Positions 21,084-30,471 are shown, numbered from the stretch's first letter. The stretch: DNA of 64,000 nt from Comamonas sp. (GCA_031277805.1 JAITLR010000013.1:62001-126000); one strand, 5' to 3'. Numbers and translations are program-made. Notes: a model not told the origin generated them from the sequence alone.

Positions 21084-22250
21084 GTGGGACGTCTTACCAT
21101 TGGGCGCACTGGCGCTGCTGTAGCTTTGTTGGTGGGTGGTGGCTTGGCCGCATGGTTTGGGGTATCGGCGTTGCCCGGGTTCAAGCCGGCAACGGCTGCC
21201 GGACCTCAGCAGGCTGTGGCTGTTGCTCCTGCTGCAGCAACGGTGGCTGCACCTGCTGTGGGTGCGGCGGTAGTGCCAGCTCCGGCACCTGGCGCGCGTG
21301 GCGTGATTCCCGCAGCAGCGGCCAGTGGGGTGCAAGGGCCCACGCCGGTGTTCGTGCTCAATTCCCTGGATGCCAGCATCAGCGTGATCGACCCGCAGAC
21401 CTGGAAAGAGCAGTCGCGCATTCCGACTGGCAAGGAGCCGCATCACCTGTACCTGACGCCTGACGAAAAGTCGTTGATCGTGGCCAATGCGCTCGGGGAC
21501 TCGCTGACGCTGATCGACCCCAGGACGGGGGCGGTACAGCGCGTGATTCGCGACATCACCGACCCTTATCACCTGCGCTTTTCGCCTGATATGAAGTGGT
21601 TCATCACAGCGGCCAATCGCTTGAACCACATCGATTTCTACCGCTGGGATGCGGCCACCCAGACGCCAACGCTGGTCAAGCGTGTCTCTACCGGCAAGAC
21701 CCCTAGCCATCTGTTCATCGACGAGGGCAGCAAGACGCTGTATTCGACCATGCAGGACAGCGATGCGCTGGTGGCCATCGATATCGCCACCCAGACCATC
21801 AAATCCCGCGTGCCCACCGGCCCCATGCCGGCGGATCTCTATGGCAGCCCGGACGGTAAAAAGCTGTTCATCGGCCTGACGGGCGGCGAGGGCGTCGAGG
21901 TGTTTGACCTGACCGGCCCCGAGCCGCGCAGCACCGGCATCATCAAGACGGCTGCTGGCGCACACGCTTTCCGCGCCGCAGGCGATGGCCGCCACCTGTA
22001 CGTGAGCAATCGCGTGGCCAACACGATCAGCAAGATCGATATGGTGACCAACCAGGTCGTTGCCAACTATCCGGCGCCCGGTGGTCCGGATTGCATGGAT
22101 GTGTCTGCCGATGGTCGCTACATCCTGGTCAGCTCCCGCTGGGCGCGCAAACTCTCGGTGATCGACACCGTGGAGAAAAAGGTCATCAACCAGGTCAATG
22201 TGGGCAAGTCGCCGCACGGTGTCTGGACGCTGGCCCACGCGGCGCGCTGA
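21084..22250 (+). CDS. YncE-family beta-propeller protein with N-terminal membrane segment
   Basis: The C-terminal ~310 residues contain YVTN-type propeller repeats such as VFVLNSLDASISVIDPQTW, KSLIVANALGDSLTLIDPRT and HLYVSNRVANTISKIDMVT, typical of periplasmic seven-bladed propellers of the YncE type. The N-terminus has a hydrophobic stretch (GAAVALLVGGGLAAWFGV) and an Ala/Pro/Val linker. I propose GTG 21084, which has a GAAGG-type ribosome site and puts the membrane segment near the N-terminus; the frame is open from 20973. The substrate is unknown. Confidence 0.75.
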   Translation: MGRLTIGRTGAAVALLVGGGLAAWFGVSALPGFKPATAAGPQQAVAVAPAAATVAAPAVGAAVVPAPAPGARGVIPAAAASGVQGPTPVFVLNSLDASISVIDPQTWKEQSRIPTGKEPHHLYLTPDEKSLIVANALGDSLTLIDPRTGAVQRVIRDITDPYHLRFSPDMKWFITAANRLNHIDFYRWDAATQTPTLVKRVSTGKTPSHLFIDEGSKTLYSTMQDSDALVAIDIATQTIKSRVPTGPMPADLYGSPDGKKLFIGLTGGEGVEVFDLTGPEPRSTGIIKTAAGAHAFRAAGDGRHLYVSNRVANTISKIDMVTNQVVANYPAPGGPDCMDVSADGRYILVSSRWARKLSVIDTVEKKVINQVNVGKSPHGVWTLAHAAR

Positions 22251-22327
22251 GTGCCATGCCGGCTCGCGGAACCAAGTCCGCCGGGCCGGAGTCTTTCATG
22301 CTGTATTGACCACCTCAAGGAGGTTGG

Positions 22328-23152
22328 ATGCTCAGACGTCAATTCATGCTGACAGGAGCCGCTGTTGCCATTCCCGGCCTGGCCGCTGCAGTGGAAACTT
22401 CTAAAAACATAGCTGCTGGAGCTTGCTCCAAGCCGGTTTACCTGACTTTTGATACTGGACACATGGGTATTGCCCAGTGGGTGGCCCAGGTGCTGCAAAA
22501 GCACAAGGTGCCGGTGACCTTTTTTGCGGCCAATGAGGCCACCAAGGAAGGGGGCAGCAGCCTTGCCGACTTCTGGGCTCCATGGTGGAAGGCCCGAGCC
22601 GATGAGGGGCACCAACTAGCTTCCCACACCTACGACCACATGTACTGGCAGGCTGATATCCGTGACAAGGCTACGGGCCAGGTCACTCACTTCAAGGTCA
22701 AGCCATCAGCCGGGCCACGTGCCGGTCAGAGTTTTGTGGTGTCTGCAGACGAGTACCGCGAAGAGATTGCTCGCTCGGCGCGTCGTCTGCAGCAGATCAC
22801 GGGTCACAAACCGCTGCCGCTGTACCGCGCACCAGGAGGGAAGACATCGCCAGCGCTGATCAGTGCGGCCCAGCAGGGCGGCTATCAGCATGTGGGCTGG
22901 TCTGCCGCAGGTTTTCTGGGGGACGAGCTGCCCAGCGATAAATACCCCAATGAGCGCTTGCTCAAGCAGGCGCTCAAAAATATCCGCAGCGGCGATATCT
23001 TGCTGGCCCATCTGGGTATCTGGTCGCGCCAGGATCCATGGGCGCCAGTAGTGCTGGAGCCGCTGATTCTGGGTTTGCTGGATCAAGGTTTTTGCTTTCG
23101 CACGCTGGCGGAGCACCCTGTCTATCAGGGCTGGATTGCGCAGCACCGCTAA
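22328..23152 (+). CDS. Polysaccharide deacetylase-family (CE4, NodB-like) exported protein
   Basis: The protein begins LRRQFMLTGAAVAIPGLAAA, which looks like a twin-arginine signal. The NodB fold follows: motif 1 reads TFDTGHMG rather than TFDDG, so the second Asp, normally a metal ligand, is Thr. Motif 2 is intact as SHTYDHMYW (H-x3-H) and motif 3 as YRAPGG. Length 274 residues. It probably acts on peptidoglycan or an exopolysaccharide, but the changed motif means activity should not be assumed. The short segment after the signal is encoded by bases shared with a repeat (22399-22415). Confidence 0.82.
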   Translation: MLRRQFMLTGAAVAIPGLAAAVETSKNIAAGACSKPVYLTFDTGHMGIAQWVAQVLQKHKVPVTFFAANEATKEGGSSLADFWAPWWKARADEGHQLASHTYDHMYWQADIRDKATGQVTHFKVKPSAGPRAGQSFVVSADEYREEIARSARRLQQITGHKPLPLYRAPGGKTSPALISAAQQGGYQHVGWSAAGFLGDELPSDKYPNERLLKQALKNIRSGDILLAHLGIWSRQDPWAPVVLEPLILGLLDQGFCFRTLAEHPVYQGWIAQHR

Positions 23153-23173
23153 GTGCTGAACAAGGAGTGAGTT

Positions 23174-24154
23174 GTGGAGTGGCTGGTTCAGGTTTTTGCC
23201 GACGCGCAGCAGCGCCTGTTTGAAGGTGCGGTGCAACCTTTTTTGTTCCATTTCGGCATGGCCAATTTGCTGGAGGACGGTTACACGGCCACGGGATGGC
23301 TGCTGGTGGGGCTGCTGCAGATCGTCGTCATGGTGGCCGTTATCGTGCCGCTGCAGCGCTGGAAGCCTGTGGAGCCTGTGGTGGATCGACAAGCCATTCA
23401 CGTGGATATTCTCTACACGCTGATTCACCGCTTGGGCTTGTTCAGGCTGGCTTTGTTCTTCACGGTGGATCCGCTGTGGGATGCCCTCATGGGCAAGCTC
23501 CATGTCTGGGGCATGCCAGGTTTTCATATCGATGACCTCTGGCCTGGTGTTACCGACAATGCGTGGGTCAGCCTCGTCCTCTATCTGATCGTCTTCGATC
23601 TGGTGGAGTACTGGATTCACCGTGGTCAACATGGGCTTGGCTGGTGGTGGAAGCTGCATGCCGTCCACCACTCTCAGCGGCAGATGACGGTGTGGAGCGA
23701 TAACCGCAATCACCTGCTCGACAGCGTGATTCACGATGCCATCGTCGTGCTGGTGGCACAACTGATCGGTGTGGCACCGGGGCAGTTTGTGGCCATCGTG
23801 GCGTTGACCCAGCTCAGCGAAAGCTTTCAGCATGCCAATGTGCGCATCTGGTTTGGTCACCTGGGCGAGCGGCTGTGGATCAGCCCGCGCTTTCATCGTC
23901 GCCATCATGCGATTGGTATCGGGCACGAGCCGCTGGCGCCCGTGCGCAACAAAAAAGTGCGTGGCAACAACTTTGGCGTGCTGCTGCCTTGGTGGGATAT
24001 GTTGTTCGGCACGGCCAACTTCGATCTGCGCTATGACCCTACAGGCATTCGCGATCAGGTGCAGCCCAATGCGCAAGGCCAGTTGCGTGACTATGGCCGT
24101 GGGTTCTGGGCGCAACAATGGCGGGCCGTCCTGCGGTTGATGGGGCGCGCTTAA
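23174..24154 (+). CDS. Sterol desaturase / fatty acid hydroxylase family membrane protein
   Basis: The start is GTG at 23174 after AAGGAG. The protein has several membrane helices and the diiron His-box pattern of the family: HRGQHG (about residue 149), HAVHHS (about 163) and HRRHH (about 241). These enzymes hydroxylate or desaturate lipids in the membrane with di-iron and O2. Length 326 residues. The real substrate is not known for bacterial members of this type. A dispersed repeat lies directly downstream. Confidence 0.88.
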   Translation: MEWLVQVFADAQQRLFEGAVQPFLFHFGMANLLEDGYTATGWLLVGLLQIVVMVAVIVPLQRWKPVEPVVDRQAIHVDILYTLIHRLGLFRLALFFTVDPLWDALMGKLHVWGMPGFHIDDLWPGVTDNAWVSLVLYLIVFDLVEYWIHRGQHGLGWWWKLHAVHHSQRQMTVWSDNRNHLLDSVIHDAIVVLVAQLIGVAPGQFVAIVALTQLSESFQHANVRIWFGHLGERLWISPRFHRRHHAIGIGHEPLAPVRNKKVRGNNFGVLLPWWDMLFGTANFDLRYDPTGIRDQVQPNAQGQLRDYGRGFWAQQWRAVLRLMGRA

Positions 24155-24159
24155 GTCAT

Positions 24160-24266
24160 TCCCAGGATTTACGCAAACAAGCCGGGCCGCCGCTGCGGAC
24201 GTACCACAGGAAGGTTCCCCTGAGGCAAAGCGCTTGCCGGAGCCTGATTTGCGTAAGTCGTGATTC
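24160..24266 (-). repeat. Dispersed terminal-inverted-repeat element, copy B
   Basis: The ends are AGGATTTACGCAAACAAG (24164-24181) and CTGATTTGCGTAAGTCGTG (24244-24262). Read on the minus strand it starts CACGACTTACGCAAATCAGG and contains GCTTTGCCTCA, both shared with copy A at 9963-10045. It occupies almost the whole gap between two genes. Confidence 0.75.
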
Positions 24267-24273
24267 CTTGAGT

Positions 24274-25152
24274 ATGCTTGTCAGCATGAGCTTGCTACTC
24301 GACTCTTTCTGGCGTGCATTGGCGTATTGCCTGCATAAGCGGGTGATTGCGTGGTCCCTGTTTCCCTTGCTCCTGATGGGGCTGCTGTCCTGGGGATTGG
24401 GGTATTTTTTCTGGGCAGATGCCGTGCTCAAGGTGCAAAGCCTGCTCGATGGCGTAGGCTGGCTGCACAAGGTTTGGGTCTGGCTTCAGTCCAATGGAGT
24501 GGGCTATGCCTCCGAAGTGGTGGCGTCCATTCTGGTCGTGCTGGGAGCAACTCCCATGCTGGTCGTTCTGGTGCTGCTGCTGGTGGGATTGTTCATGGCC
24601 CCGGCTCTGACTGATCTGGTGGCGCACAACCGCTTTCCTCAGCTGCAGAGAAAACATGGTGGCTCCGTCATGGCCAGTCTGATCTGGTCGGGAGGCTCTA
24701 CCGTCATTGCGCTACTGGCCTTGATCGTGACCTTGCCGCTTTGGGTGTTTCCACCTTTGATGCTGGTGGTCACTCCGCTGATCTGGGGCTGGCTGACTTA
24801 TCGTGTTATGGCATTCGATGCTTTGGCCGAGCATGCGAGCAAGGAGGAGCGCCGCAGTCTCTTTGTGCGTCACCGCATGTCGCTGATTTTGATGGGTGTG
24901 ATCTGCGGCTATCTGGGTATGGCACCTGGCGTTGTCTGGGTCTCGGGCCTGGTGTTCCTGGCCGCGTTCTGGATTTTGATTCCTATTGCCATCTGGATTT
25001 ATGCGCTGGTATTTGCGTTCTCGGCGCTGTGGTTTGCTCACTTCTGTCTGGGGGCCCTGGTACGGCTGCGCGAGCAGGAAGGTCCGGCAGAGCCATCTCC
25101 GCAGGTGCCGTTTGCCCCCGGCGCGGCTGCACAAAACCCAGCTTCCTTGTGA
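24274..25152 (+). CDS. EI24-domain (CysZ-like) membrane protein
   Basis: The start is ATG at 24274 or 24286; upstream codons lie inside the repeat element. The protein begins LLLDSFWRALAYCLHKRVI and has four or more hydrophobic segments (for example AWSLFPLLLMGLLSWGLGYFF and MLVVLVLLLVGLFMAPALTD), a pattern of the EI24/CysZ family of sulfate-transport-associated proteins. No sulfur genes are adjacent, so sulfate transport is not implied. Length about 290 residues. Confidence 0.75.
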   Translation: MLVSMSLLLDSFWRALAYCLHKRVIAWSLFPLLLMGLLSWGLGYFFWADAVLKVQSLLDGVGWLHKVWVWLQSNGVGYASEVVASILVVLGATPMLVVLVLLLVGLFMAPALTDLVAHNRFPQLQRKHGGSVMASLIWSGGSTVIALLALIVTLPLWVFPPLMLVVTPLIWGWLTYRVMAFDALAEHASKEERRSLFVRHRMSLILMGVICGYLGMAPGVVWVSGLVFLAAFWILIPIAIWIYALVFAFSALWFAHFCLGALVRLREQEGPAEPSPQVPFAPGAAAQNPASL

Positions 25153-25157
25153 ATCAG

Positions 25158-25177
25158 TGCACCAAAATTGGTGGTGC
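25158..25177 (+). promoter_or_regulatory. NtrC binding site 1 upstream of glnA
   Basis: TGCACCAAAATTGGTGGTGC matches the NtrC pattern TGCACC-N4/5-GGTGCA closely, with one small deviation in the right half. It lies about 220 bases upstream of the sigma-54 promoter. Confidence 0.75.
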
Positions 25178-25186
25178 TACTGAATT

Positions 25187-25201
25187 GCACCAAATTGGTG
25201 C
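25187..25201 (+). promoter_or_regulatory. NtrC binding site 2 upstream of glnA
   Basis: GCACCAAATTGGTGC is a perfect 15-bp palindrome and the best match to the NtrC consensus in this region. It sits three helical turns from site 1, as expected for an enhancer pair. Confidence 0.85.
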
Positions 25202-25257
25202 TTTTGTGCTCGCCAAAAGAGTGCATTTCAATCAAGGATCCTAGCGGTGAGACAATA

Positions 25258-25273
25258 TGCACCGCTTTGGCGC
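25258..25273 (+). promoter_or_regulatory. Weaker NtrC-like site upstream of glnA
   Basis: TGCACCGCTTTGGCGC keeps the left half of the NtrC pattern but has GGCGC instead of GGTGC on the right. It may be a governor-type or secondary site. Confidence 0.4.
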
Positions 25274-25385
25274 CTATCAGGTATGCCCCAGAAATACGTG
25301 CCAATGGTTTATGCCGCTTGTGAATATGCTTATCTGCTGCCGGATTTCACGGTGGCAAGGTTCCAGACTCGCGGTAAGCCTCAAG

Positions 25386-25403
25386 TTGGCACGCAAACTG
25401 CTT
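25386..25403 (+). promoter_or_regulatory. Sigma-54 promoter of glnA
   Basis: TTGGCACGCAAACTGCTT has the -24 GG and the -12 GC separated by exactly ten bases, the strict spacing needed by RpoN. Transcription should start about 12 bases later, near 25412, leaving a 40-base leader before the glnA ATG. Confidence 0.85.
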
Positions 25404-25452
25404 AGTAATTTTCATCCTTTTTTGATCAGCCCAAGTTGGCAGGAGAGATCTA

Positions 25453-26868
25453 ATGGCGAAGACCGTTGCAGATGTGATGCAGATGGTGGAAGAGAACGAA
25501 GTCAAGTTCGTTGACCTGCGTTTTACCGATACCCGCGGCAAGGAACAGCACGTGACCGTGCCCGTGTCGCATTTCGATGAGGACAAGTTCGCCTCTGGCC
25601 ATGCTTTTGACGGCTCCTCCATGGCTGGCTGGAAGGGCATTGAGGCTTCGGACATGCAACTCATGCCCGACCCCAACACTGCCAACATCGACCCATTCTT
25701 TGAAGAAACCACGCTGATTCTCCAGTGCGATGTGATCGAACCCGGTGACGGCAAGGCCTACGACCGCGATCCCCGCTCCATCGCCAAGCGCGCTGAAGCC
25801 TATCTGAAGGCTTCCGGTCTGGGTGATACCGCTTATTTCGGACCCGAGCCAGAATTTTTCATCTTCGACGGCGTTCGCTGGGGCACCGAGCCTCATAACC
25901 CCTTCTTCGAAATCGAAGAATACGAAGCCCCCTGGAACACCGGCGCCAAGTTCGACACCGGCAACCGCGGTCACCGTCCTCGCAACAAGGGCGGCTACTT
26001 CCCCGTGCCTCCTGTCGACAGCACGCAAGACATGCGCGCAGAAATGTCGCTGCTGCTGGAGTCTCTGGGCATTCCCGTCGAAGTGTTCCACCACGAAGTG
26101 GCGGGTGCCGGCCAGAATGAAATCGGCACGCGTTTCTCCACGCTGGTCGAGCGCGCTGACTGGACACAGCTGCAGAAGTATGTGATCTGGAATGTGGCCA
26201 ACACCTATGGCAAGACGGCAACCTTCATGCCTAAGCCCTACGCTGGCGACAACGGCTCCGGCATGCACGTGCACCAGTCCGTGTGGAAGGACGGCAAGAA
26301 CCTGTTTGCCGGTGACGGCTATGCCGGTCTGTCCGACTTCGCTCTGTACTACATCGGCGGCATCATCAAGCACGCCCGCGCACTGAACGCCATCACCAAC
26401 CCCGGCACCAACTCGTACAAGCGACTGGTTCCTGGTTTTGAAGCGCCTGTGAAGCTGGCTTACTCGGCCAAGAACCGCTCGGCTTCCATCCGTATTCCTT
26501 ACGTGAGCAACCCCAAGGGCCGCCGCGTGGAAGCACGTTTCCCCGATCCCCTGATGAACCCCTACCTGGGCTTCGCAGCCCTGCTGATGGCGGGCCTGGA
26601 CGGCGTGGAAAACAAGATCCATCCTGGCGAAGCCGCGACCAAGGATCTGTACCATCTGCCGCCCGAAGAAGACAAGCTGGTGCCTACCGTGTGCCACAGT
26701 CTGGATCAGGCCCTGGAAGCTCTGGATGCCGATCGTGCTTTCCTGACCAAGGGCGGCGTGTTCTCCGACTCCATGCTCGATGCCTACATCGAACTGAAGA
26801 TGGGTGAAGTCACCCGCTATCGCCAGTCGGTGCACCCTGTCGAGTACGACATGTACTTCTCGCTGTAA
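25453..26868 (+). CDS. glnA: Glutamine synthetase type I
   Basis: GlnA makes glutamine from glutamate, ammonia and ATP and is the main entry point of ammonia. The family features are present: [33 protein letters not shown] metal residues, [12 protein letters not shown] and [17 protein letters not shown]. The adenylylation site Tyr is in [10 protein letters not shown] (about residue 400), so it is the GSI-beta type controlled by GlnE. The length is 471 residues. RBS AGGAG lies at 25441. The upstream NtrC and sigma-54 sites indicate induction under nitrogen limitation. Confidence 0.97.
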   Translation: MAKTVADVMQMVEENEVKFVDLRFTDTRGKEQHVTVPVSHFDEDKFASGHAFDGSSMAGWKGIEASDMQLMPDPNTANIDPFFEETTLILQCDVIEPGDGKAYDRDPRSIAKRAEAYLKASGLGDTAYFGPEPEFFIFDGVRWGTEPHNPFFEIEEYEAPWNTGAKFDTGNRGHRPRNKGGYFPVPPVDSTQDMRAEMSLLLESLGIPVEVFHHEVAGAGQNEIGTRFSTLVERADWTQLQKYVIWNVANTYGKTATFMPKPYAGDNGSGMHVHQSVWKDGKNLFAGDGYAGLSDFALYYIGGIIKHARALNAITNPGTNSYKRLVPGFEAPVKLAYSAKNRSASIRIPYVSNPKGRRVEARFPDPLMNPYLGFAALLMAGLDGVENKIHPGEAATKDLYHLPPEEDKLVPTVCHSLDQALEALDADRAFLTKGGVFSDSMLDAYIELKMGEVTRYRQSVHPVEYDMYFSL

Positions 26869-26878
26869 GGCGAACCCT

Positions 26879-26905
26879 AAAAAAGGCGGCTTGGCCGCCT
26901 TTTTT
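26879..26905 (+). terminator. Rho-independent terminator after glnA
   Basis: AAAAAAGGCGGC and GCCGCCTTTTTT pair perfectly around a TTG loop and end in a T-run, ten bases after the glnA stop. It separates glnA from ntrBC transcription. Confidence 0.92.
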
Positions 26906-27126
26906 ATTGCCGCCGGGCGCCCCCAGGCAACAAGCAGCCCCTTGAAGGGCCGCAGCCACACGAGGTGTGACAAGCGTGGTTTTTTTATTGTTCTGGCTCT
27001 TGATCCAAGAAAGCTCAGGAACCATTCAGGCAGTCGAGATGTCAAGAAATGACTACAGTGCGATGCGCTTGGAGCGATACTCGCTGCATTGCAGTCAAGC
27101 TGTTGCTGTCTGTCTGAGAGGAGCCA

Positions 27127-27642
27127 ATGAAGAAGTTTTTTGTGTTGCCACTGCTGATGACCATTGTCACCGCAGCATGGTCGCAGGATGTGATCTACCG
27201 TTGTGGAAATGAGTACACCAACAATGTTTCACAGGCCAAAGCAAAGGGCTGCAAACCTGTGGATGGCAGCGGTGTGACGGTGATTCATGGCACTCGTCCT
27301 TCGGGAGGCGGTGGCAGCGGTGCGGCACCTGCACCAAAGGCGGCAAGGCCGGCCGCAGCTGCATCGAGCAGTCCGGCGCCCGTACGCAGCGACAATGCTG
27401 CACAAAAAGCACGAGACTCCGATGCGCGGGCCATCTTGCAGTCGGAGCTGAACAAGGCGCAGGCCAGACTCAACTCTCTCAGAGCCGAATACAACGACGG
27501 CAACCCCGTGCGCACGGCTTTGGAGTTGCGCAATCCTCAAGGCTATCCTGAGCGGGTCGAGAAGCTCAAGGCCGATATCGCCCGCCAGGAAAGCGATGTA
27601 GCGGGTATCCGGCGCGAACTGGATCGCTTGCCAGCCAATTAA
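27127..27642 (+). CDS. Small exported protein of unknown function between glnA and ntrB
   Basis: A signal peptide (MKKFFVLPLLMTIVTAAWSQ) leads to a short domain with DVIYRCGNEYTNNVSQAKAKGC, which resembles the DUF4124-like start of some periplasmic proteins with two Cys. An Ala/Pro/Gly/Ser linker follows, then a helical C-terminus rich in Glu, Arg and Leu with ARLNSLRAEYNDGNPVRTAL. Length 171 residues. The genes around it are for nitrogen control, but no direct link is visible. Confidence 0.7.
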   Translation: MKKFFVLPLLMTIVTAAWSQDVIYRCGNEYTNNVSQAKAKGCKPVDGSGVTVIHGTRPSGGGGSGAAPAPKAARPAAAASSSPAPVRSDNAAQKARDSDARAILQSELNKAQARLNSLRAEYNDGNPVRTALELRNPQGYPERVEKLKADIARQESDVAGIRRELDRLPAN

Positions 27643-27677
27643 TGCAGCCCTAGGGCTGCTTCACGGGTTTTCTTGTC

Positions 27678-28787
27678 ATGAACGCATCTGCAGCCCTTTC
27701 CCGTGGAGAGTCCGGTCGCGCCACTGATCAGGATTGCGCGCTCAGCTATCAGTCTCTCGACTGGCTTTGCACACTGATTGCTGTTCTGGATCTCCAGGGT
27801 GTGGTGCGCTTCGTCAATGCTGCATTGGAAAACGCGCTGGGCCAGTCGCGCCGGACCATGGAGGCGACAGAGTTTGCAACCTGTTTTTCCGAGCCCGCAC
27901 TGCTGGACAAGGCGTTAAGCGGCGCGCGCTCCAACGACTTTGCGGCCTTGCGCTTCGAAGCGGCTTTGCTGCGCCTTGGGCAAGATCCATTGCCTGTGCA
28001 TGTCACCGTGTCCCTGGTCGAGCAACAGGGGCATGTGATGGTGGAGATGTGGCCTCTGGAACAGCAGGCCCGCCAGGATCGCGAAGAGCGAATTCGCGAG
28101 CAAGCGGAGGCCAACAAGGAGCTGATACGCAATCTGGCCCATGAGATCAAGAATCCGTTAGGTGGCATTCGCGGTGCTGCGCAACTATTGCAGATGGATC
28201 TGGCGACGCCCGAGTTGCGTGAATACACCACGGTCATTGTTCATGAGGCAGACCGGCTTCAGGTGCTGGTGGACCGTCTGCTGGCCCCTCACAGGCATCC
28301 ACACGATGTGGGTGACGTGAATATTCATGAGGTCTGCGAGCGCGTGCGCTCTCTGGTGCTGATCGAGTATCCGCAGGGCCTGAAGATCACGCGTGACTAT
28401 GACATCTCCATTCCTGAATTCCGTGGTGATGGCGTACAGCTGATCCAGGCTTTGCTCAATATCGTTCAGAACGCCGCTCAGGCATTGAGCCTGCGGATTG
28501 CTCAGGGTGATGCCGAGATCATTTTGCGCACACGGGTGGCCCGTCAGGTCACTCTGGGTCGGCAGCGCTACAGACTGGCATTGGAATTGCATGTCATTGA
28601 CAACGGTTCAGGCGTGCCCGATGCCATCAAGGAGAGAATTTTCTATCCCCTGGTATCTGGCAGAGATGGCGGCTCCGGTCTGGGATTGACGCTGGCACAG
28701 ACTTTTGTGCAGCGTCACCATGGGCTGATCGAGTGTGACAGCCAGCCGGGCAGGACAGATTTTCGTATTCTGATTCCCTTGCCATAA
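27678..28787 (+). CDS. glnL: Nitrogen regulation sensor histidine kinase NtrB (GlnL)
   Basis: NtrB phosphorylates or dephosphorylates NtrC according to the state of PII. A PAS-like N-terminal domain (residues about 30-130) precedes the H-box NLAHEIKNPLGGIRGAAQLL (about 154-173) with the phospho-acceptor His, then the kinase domain with N-box ALLNIVQNAAQAL, G1 ELHVIDNGSGVP and G2 GRDGGSGLGLTLAQ. No membrane segment is present, as expected for this cytoplasmic sensor. The length is 369 residues. ntrC follows after 47 bases. Confidence 0.94.
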   Translation: MNASAALSRGESGRATDQDCALSYQSLDWLCTLIAVLDLQGVVRFVNAALENALGQSRRTMEATEFATCFSEPALLDKALSGARSNDFAALRFEAALLRLGQDPLPVHVTVSLVEQQGHVMVEMWPLEQQARQDREERIREQAEANKELIRNLAHEIKNPLGGIRGAAQLLQMDLATPELREYTTVIVHEADRLQVLVDRLLAPHRHPHDVGDVNIHEVCERVRSLVLIEYPQGLKITRDYDISIPEFRGDGVQLIQALLNIVQNAAQALSLRIAQGDAEIILRTRVARQVTLGRQRYRLALELHVIDNGSGVPDAIKERIFYPLVSGRDGGSGLGLTLAQTFVQRHHGLIECDSQPGRTDFRILIPLP

Positions 28788-28834
28788 GCCGCCTGAAATC
28801 ACTCACTAGACAAGAAGGGAAGGATGCAGCAGCA

Positions 28835-30358
28835 ATGAAGCCAATCTGGATTGTGGACGACGACCCTTCCATCCGCTTTGTCCTTGAAAAAGCATTGGGG
28901 CGTGAAGGCTGGCCCATACGCAGCTTCACCCAGGCGCGAGACGTGCTCAAAGCCCTGGCCGATGTCGATGCATCAGATCCCGAGCGCCAGGGGCCGCAGG
29001 TGCTGGTCAGTGATATCCGCATGCCGGGCGGCTCGGGCCTGGAACTGCTGGAGCAGGTGAGGGTACAGCAACCCGGCTTGCCCATGATCATCATGACAGC
29101 CTATTCAGATCTGGACAGCGCGGTTTCGGCCTTCCAGCGCGGCGCTTTTGAATACCTGCCCAAACCTTTCGATGTGCCAAAGGCCGTCGAGCTGATCCGG
29201 CGTGCCGTGGAGGAAAGCCAGCGTGAGGAAGTGGCCGATGTGCAAGCTCCGGTGCAAGCCGAGATGCTGGGCCAGGCTCCCGCCATGCAGGATGTGTTTC
29301 GTGCCATCGGGCGACTGAGCCAGAGCCAGGTCACCGTGTTGATCACCGGTGAATCCGGGGCCGGCAAGGAACTGGTGGCTCATGCACTTCACAAGCATTC
29401 CCCCGTTGCTGGCGGACCATTTGTGGCTATCAATACAGCAGCAATTCCCAAGGATTTGCTGGAGTCGGAACTCTTTGGCCATGAGCGCGGGGCATTTACC
29501 GGTGCTCAGACCCAGAGGCGGGGAAGGTTTGAGCAGGCCGACGGCGGTACGCTGTTTCTCGACGAAATCGGCGATATGCCGTTCGAGTTGCAGACACGCT
29601 TGTTGCGCGTGCTCTCTGACGGGCATTTCTACCGTGTCGGTGGGCACCAGGCCGTCAAGGCGCATGTGCGCGTGATCGCTGCCACGCATCAGGATCTGGA
29701 GCAGCGCGTCAAGGATGGTGTGTTCCGCGAAGACCTGTTTCACCGTCTCAATGTGATCCGTCTGCGTCTGCCTGCGCTGCGCGAACGTCGGGAGGATGTC
29801 CCCATGCTCACGCAGCATTTTCTGCAGCAAAGCGCCAGGCAACTGGGGGTCGAGCCCAAGCGCATGAGCAACGTGGCCATGCACCGTCTGCAGTCTTTCA
29901 ACTTTCCCGGCAATGTGCGCCAGTTGGAGAACATCTGCCATTGGCTGACAGTGATGGCTCCCGCCCAGCAGATTGCACTCAAGGACCTGCCGCCCGAGGT
30001 GCTGAGTGCCTCTGGGGGGGGCGCAGCGATAGCTGCTGAAGTGCAAGCTGCGCATGGTGCAAGCCTTGTGGCTGAGGTCCCCGCCTATCGAGCTGATGGT
30101 GTGGAGGCTGTGGAAATTGCAGGCTCACCGGAAGAGTGGCTCAGCGGGCTTGGCAGGCAGGCGCAGGATCTGCTGGCGCAGGGTCACAACAATGTCTGGG
30201 ACCAGCTGACGCAGAAATTCGAAGCTCAGTTGCTGCGAACCGCGTTGACGGTGACTCATGGGCGCAGAGTGGAGGCTGCCAGCCGGTTAGGCATTGGCAG
30301 AAATACCATCACACGAAAGTTGCAGGAATTGGGGCTTGATAACGAGGAGTTTGAGTAA
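28835..30358 (+). CDS. glnG: Nitrogen regulation response regulator NtrC (GlnG)
   Basis: NtrC activates sigma-54 promoters such as that of glnA. The receiver has DDDPSIR and the phospho-Asp in [10 protein letters not shown] (about residue 56). The AAA+ domain has Walker [15 protein letters not shown] (about 172-185), the sigma-54 loop GAFTGAQ and FLDEIGDMP. The C-terminal Fis-type helix-turn-helix ends in [20 protein letters not shown]. The 507-residue length is on the long side because of a ~90-residue linker between AAA+ and HTH with an Ala/Val/Glu-rich stretch. Confidence 0.95.
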   Translation: MKPIWIVDDDPSIRFVLEKALGREGWPIRSFTQARDVLKALADVDASDPERQGPQVLVSDIRMPGGSGLELLEQVRVQQPGLPMIIMTAYSDLDSAVSAFQRGAFEYLPKPFDVPKAVELIRRAVEESQREEVADVQAPVQAEMLGQAPAMQDVFRAIGRLSQSQVTVLITGESGAGKELVAHALHKHSPVAGGPFVAINTAAIPKDLLESELFGHERGAFTGAQTQRRGRFEQADGGTLFLDEIGDMPFELQTRLLRVLSDGHFYRVGGHQAVKAHVRVIAATHQDLEQRVKDGVFREDLFHRLNVIRLRLPALRERREDVPMLTQHFLQQSARQLGVEPKRMSNVAMHRLQSFNFPGNVRQLENICHWLTVMAPAQQIALKDLPPEVLSASGGGAAIAAEVQAAHGASLVAEVPAYRADGVEAVEIAGSPEEWLSGLGRQAQDLLAQGHNNVWDQLTQKFEAQLLRTALTVTHGRRVEAASRLGIGRNTITRKLQELGLDNEEFE

Positions 30359-30471
30359 AGGAAGTCAGTCATTACACCTCGCAAGGTGTCAATGTTTCCT
30401 ACAGCAATACCACTCATTTCTGACTGGATGAAAGATCGCTGGCGACAATAATTTGCAATCACATCCCTTGA

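Noticed and set aside
24286..25152. CysZ sulfate permease
   Set aside because: The EI24 fold is shared, but there are no sulfur genes nearby and the sequence does not allow a firm call, so only the family is given.
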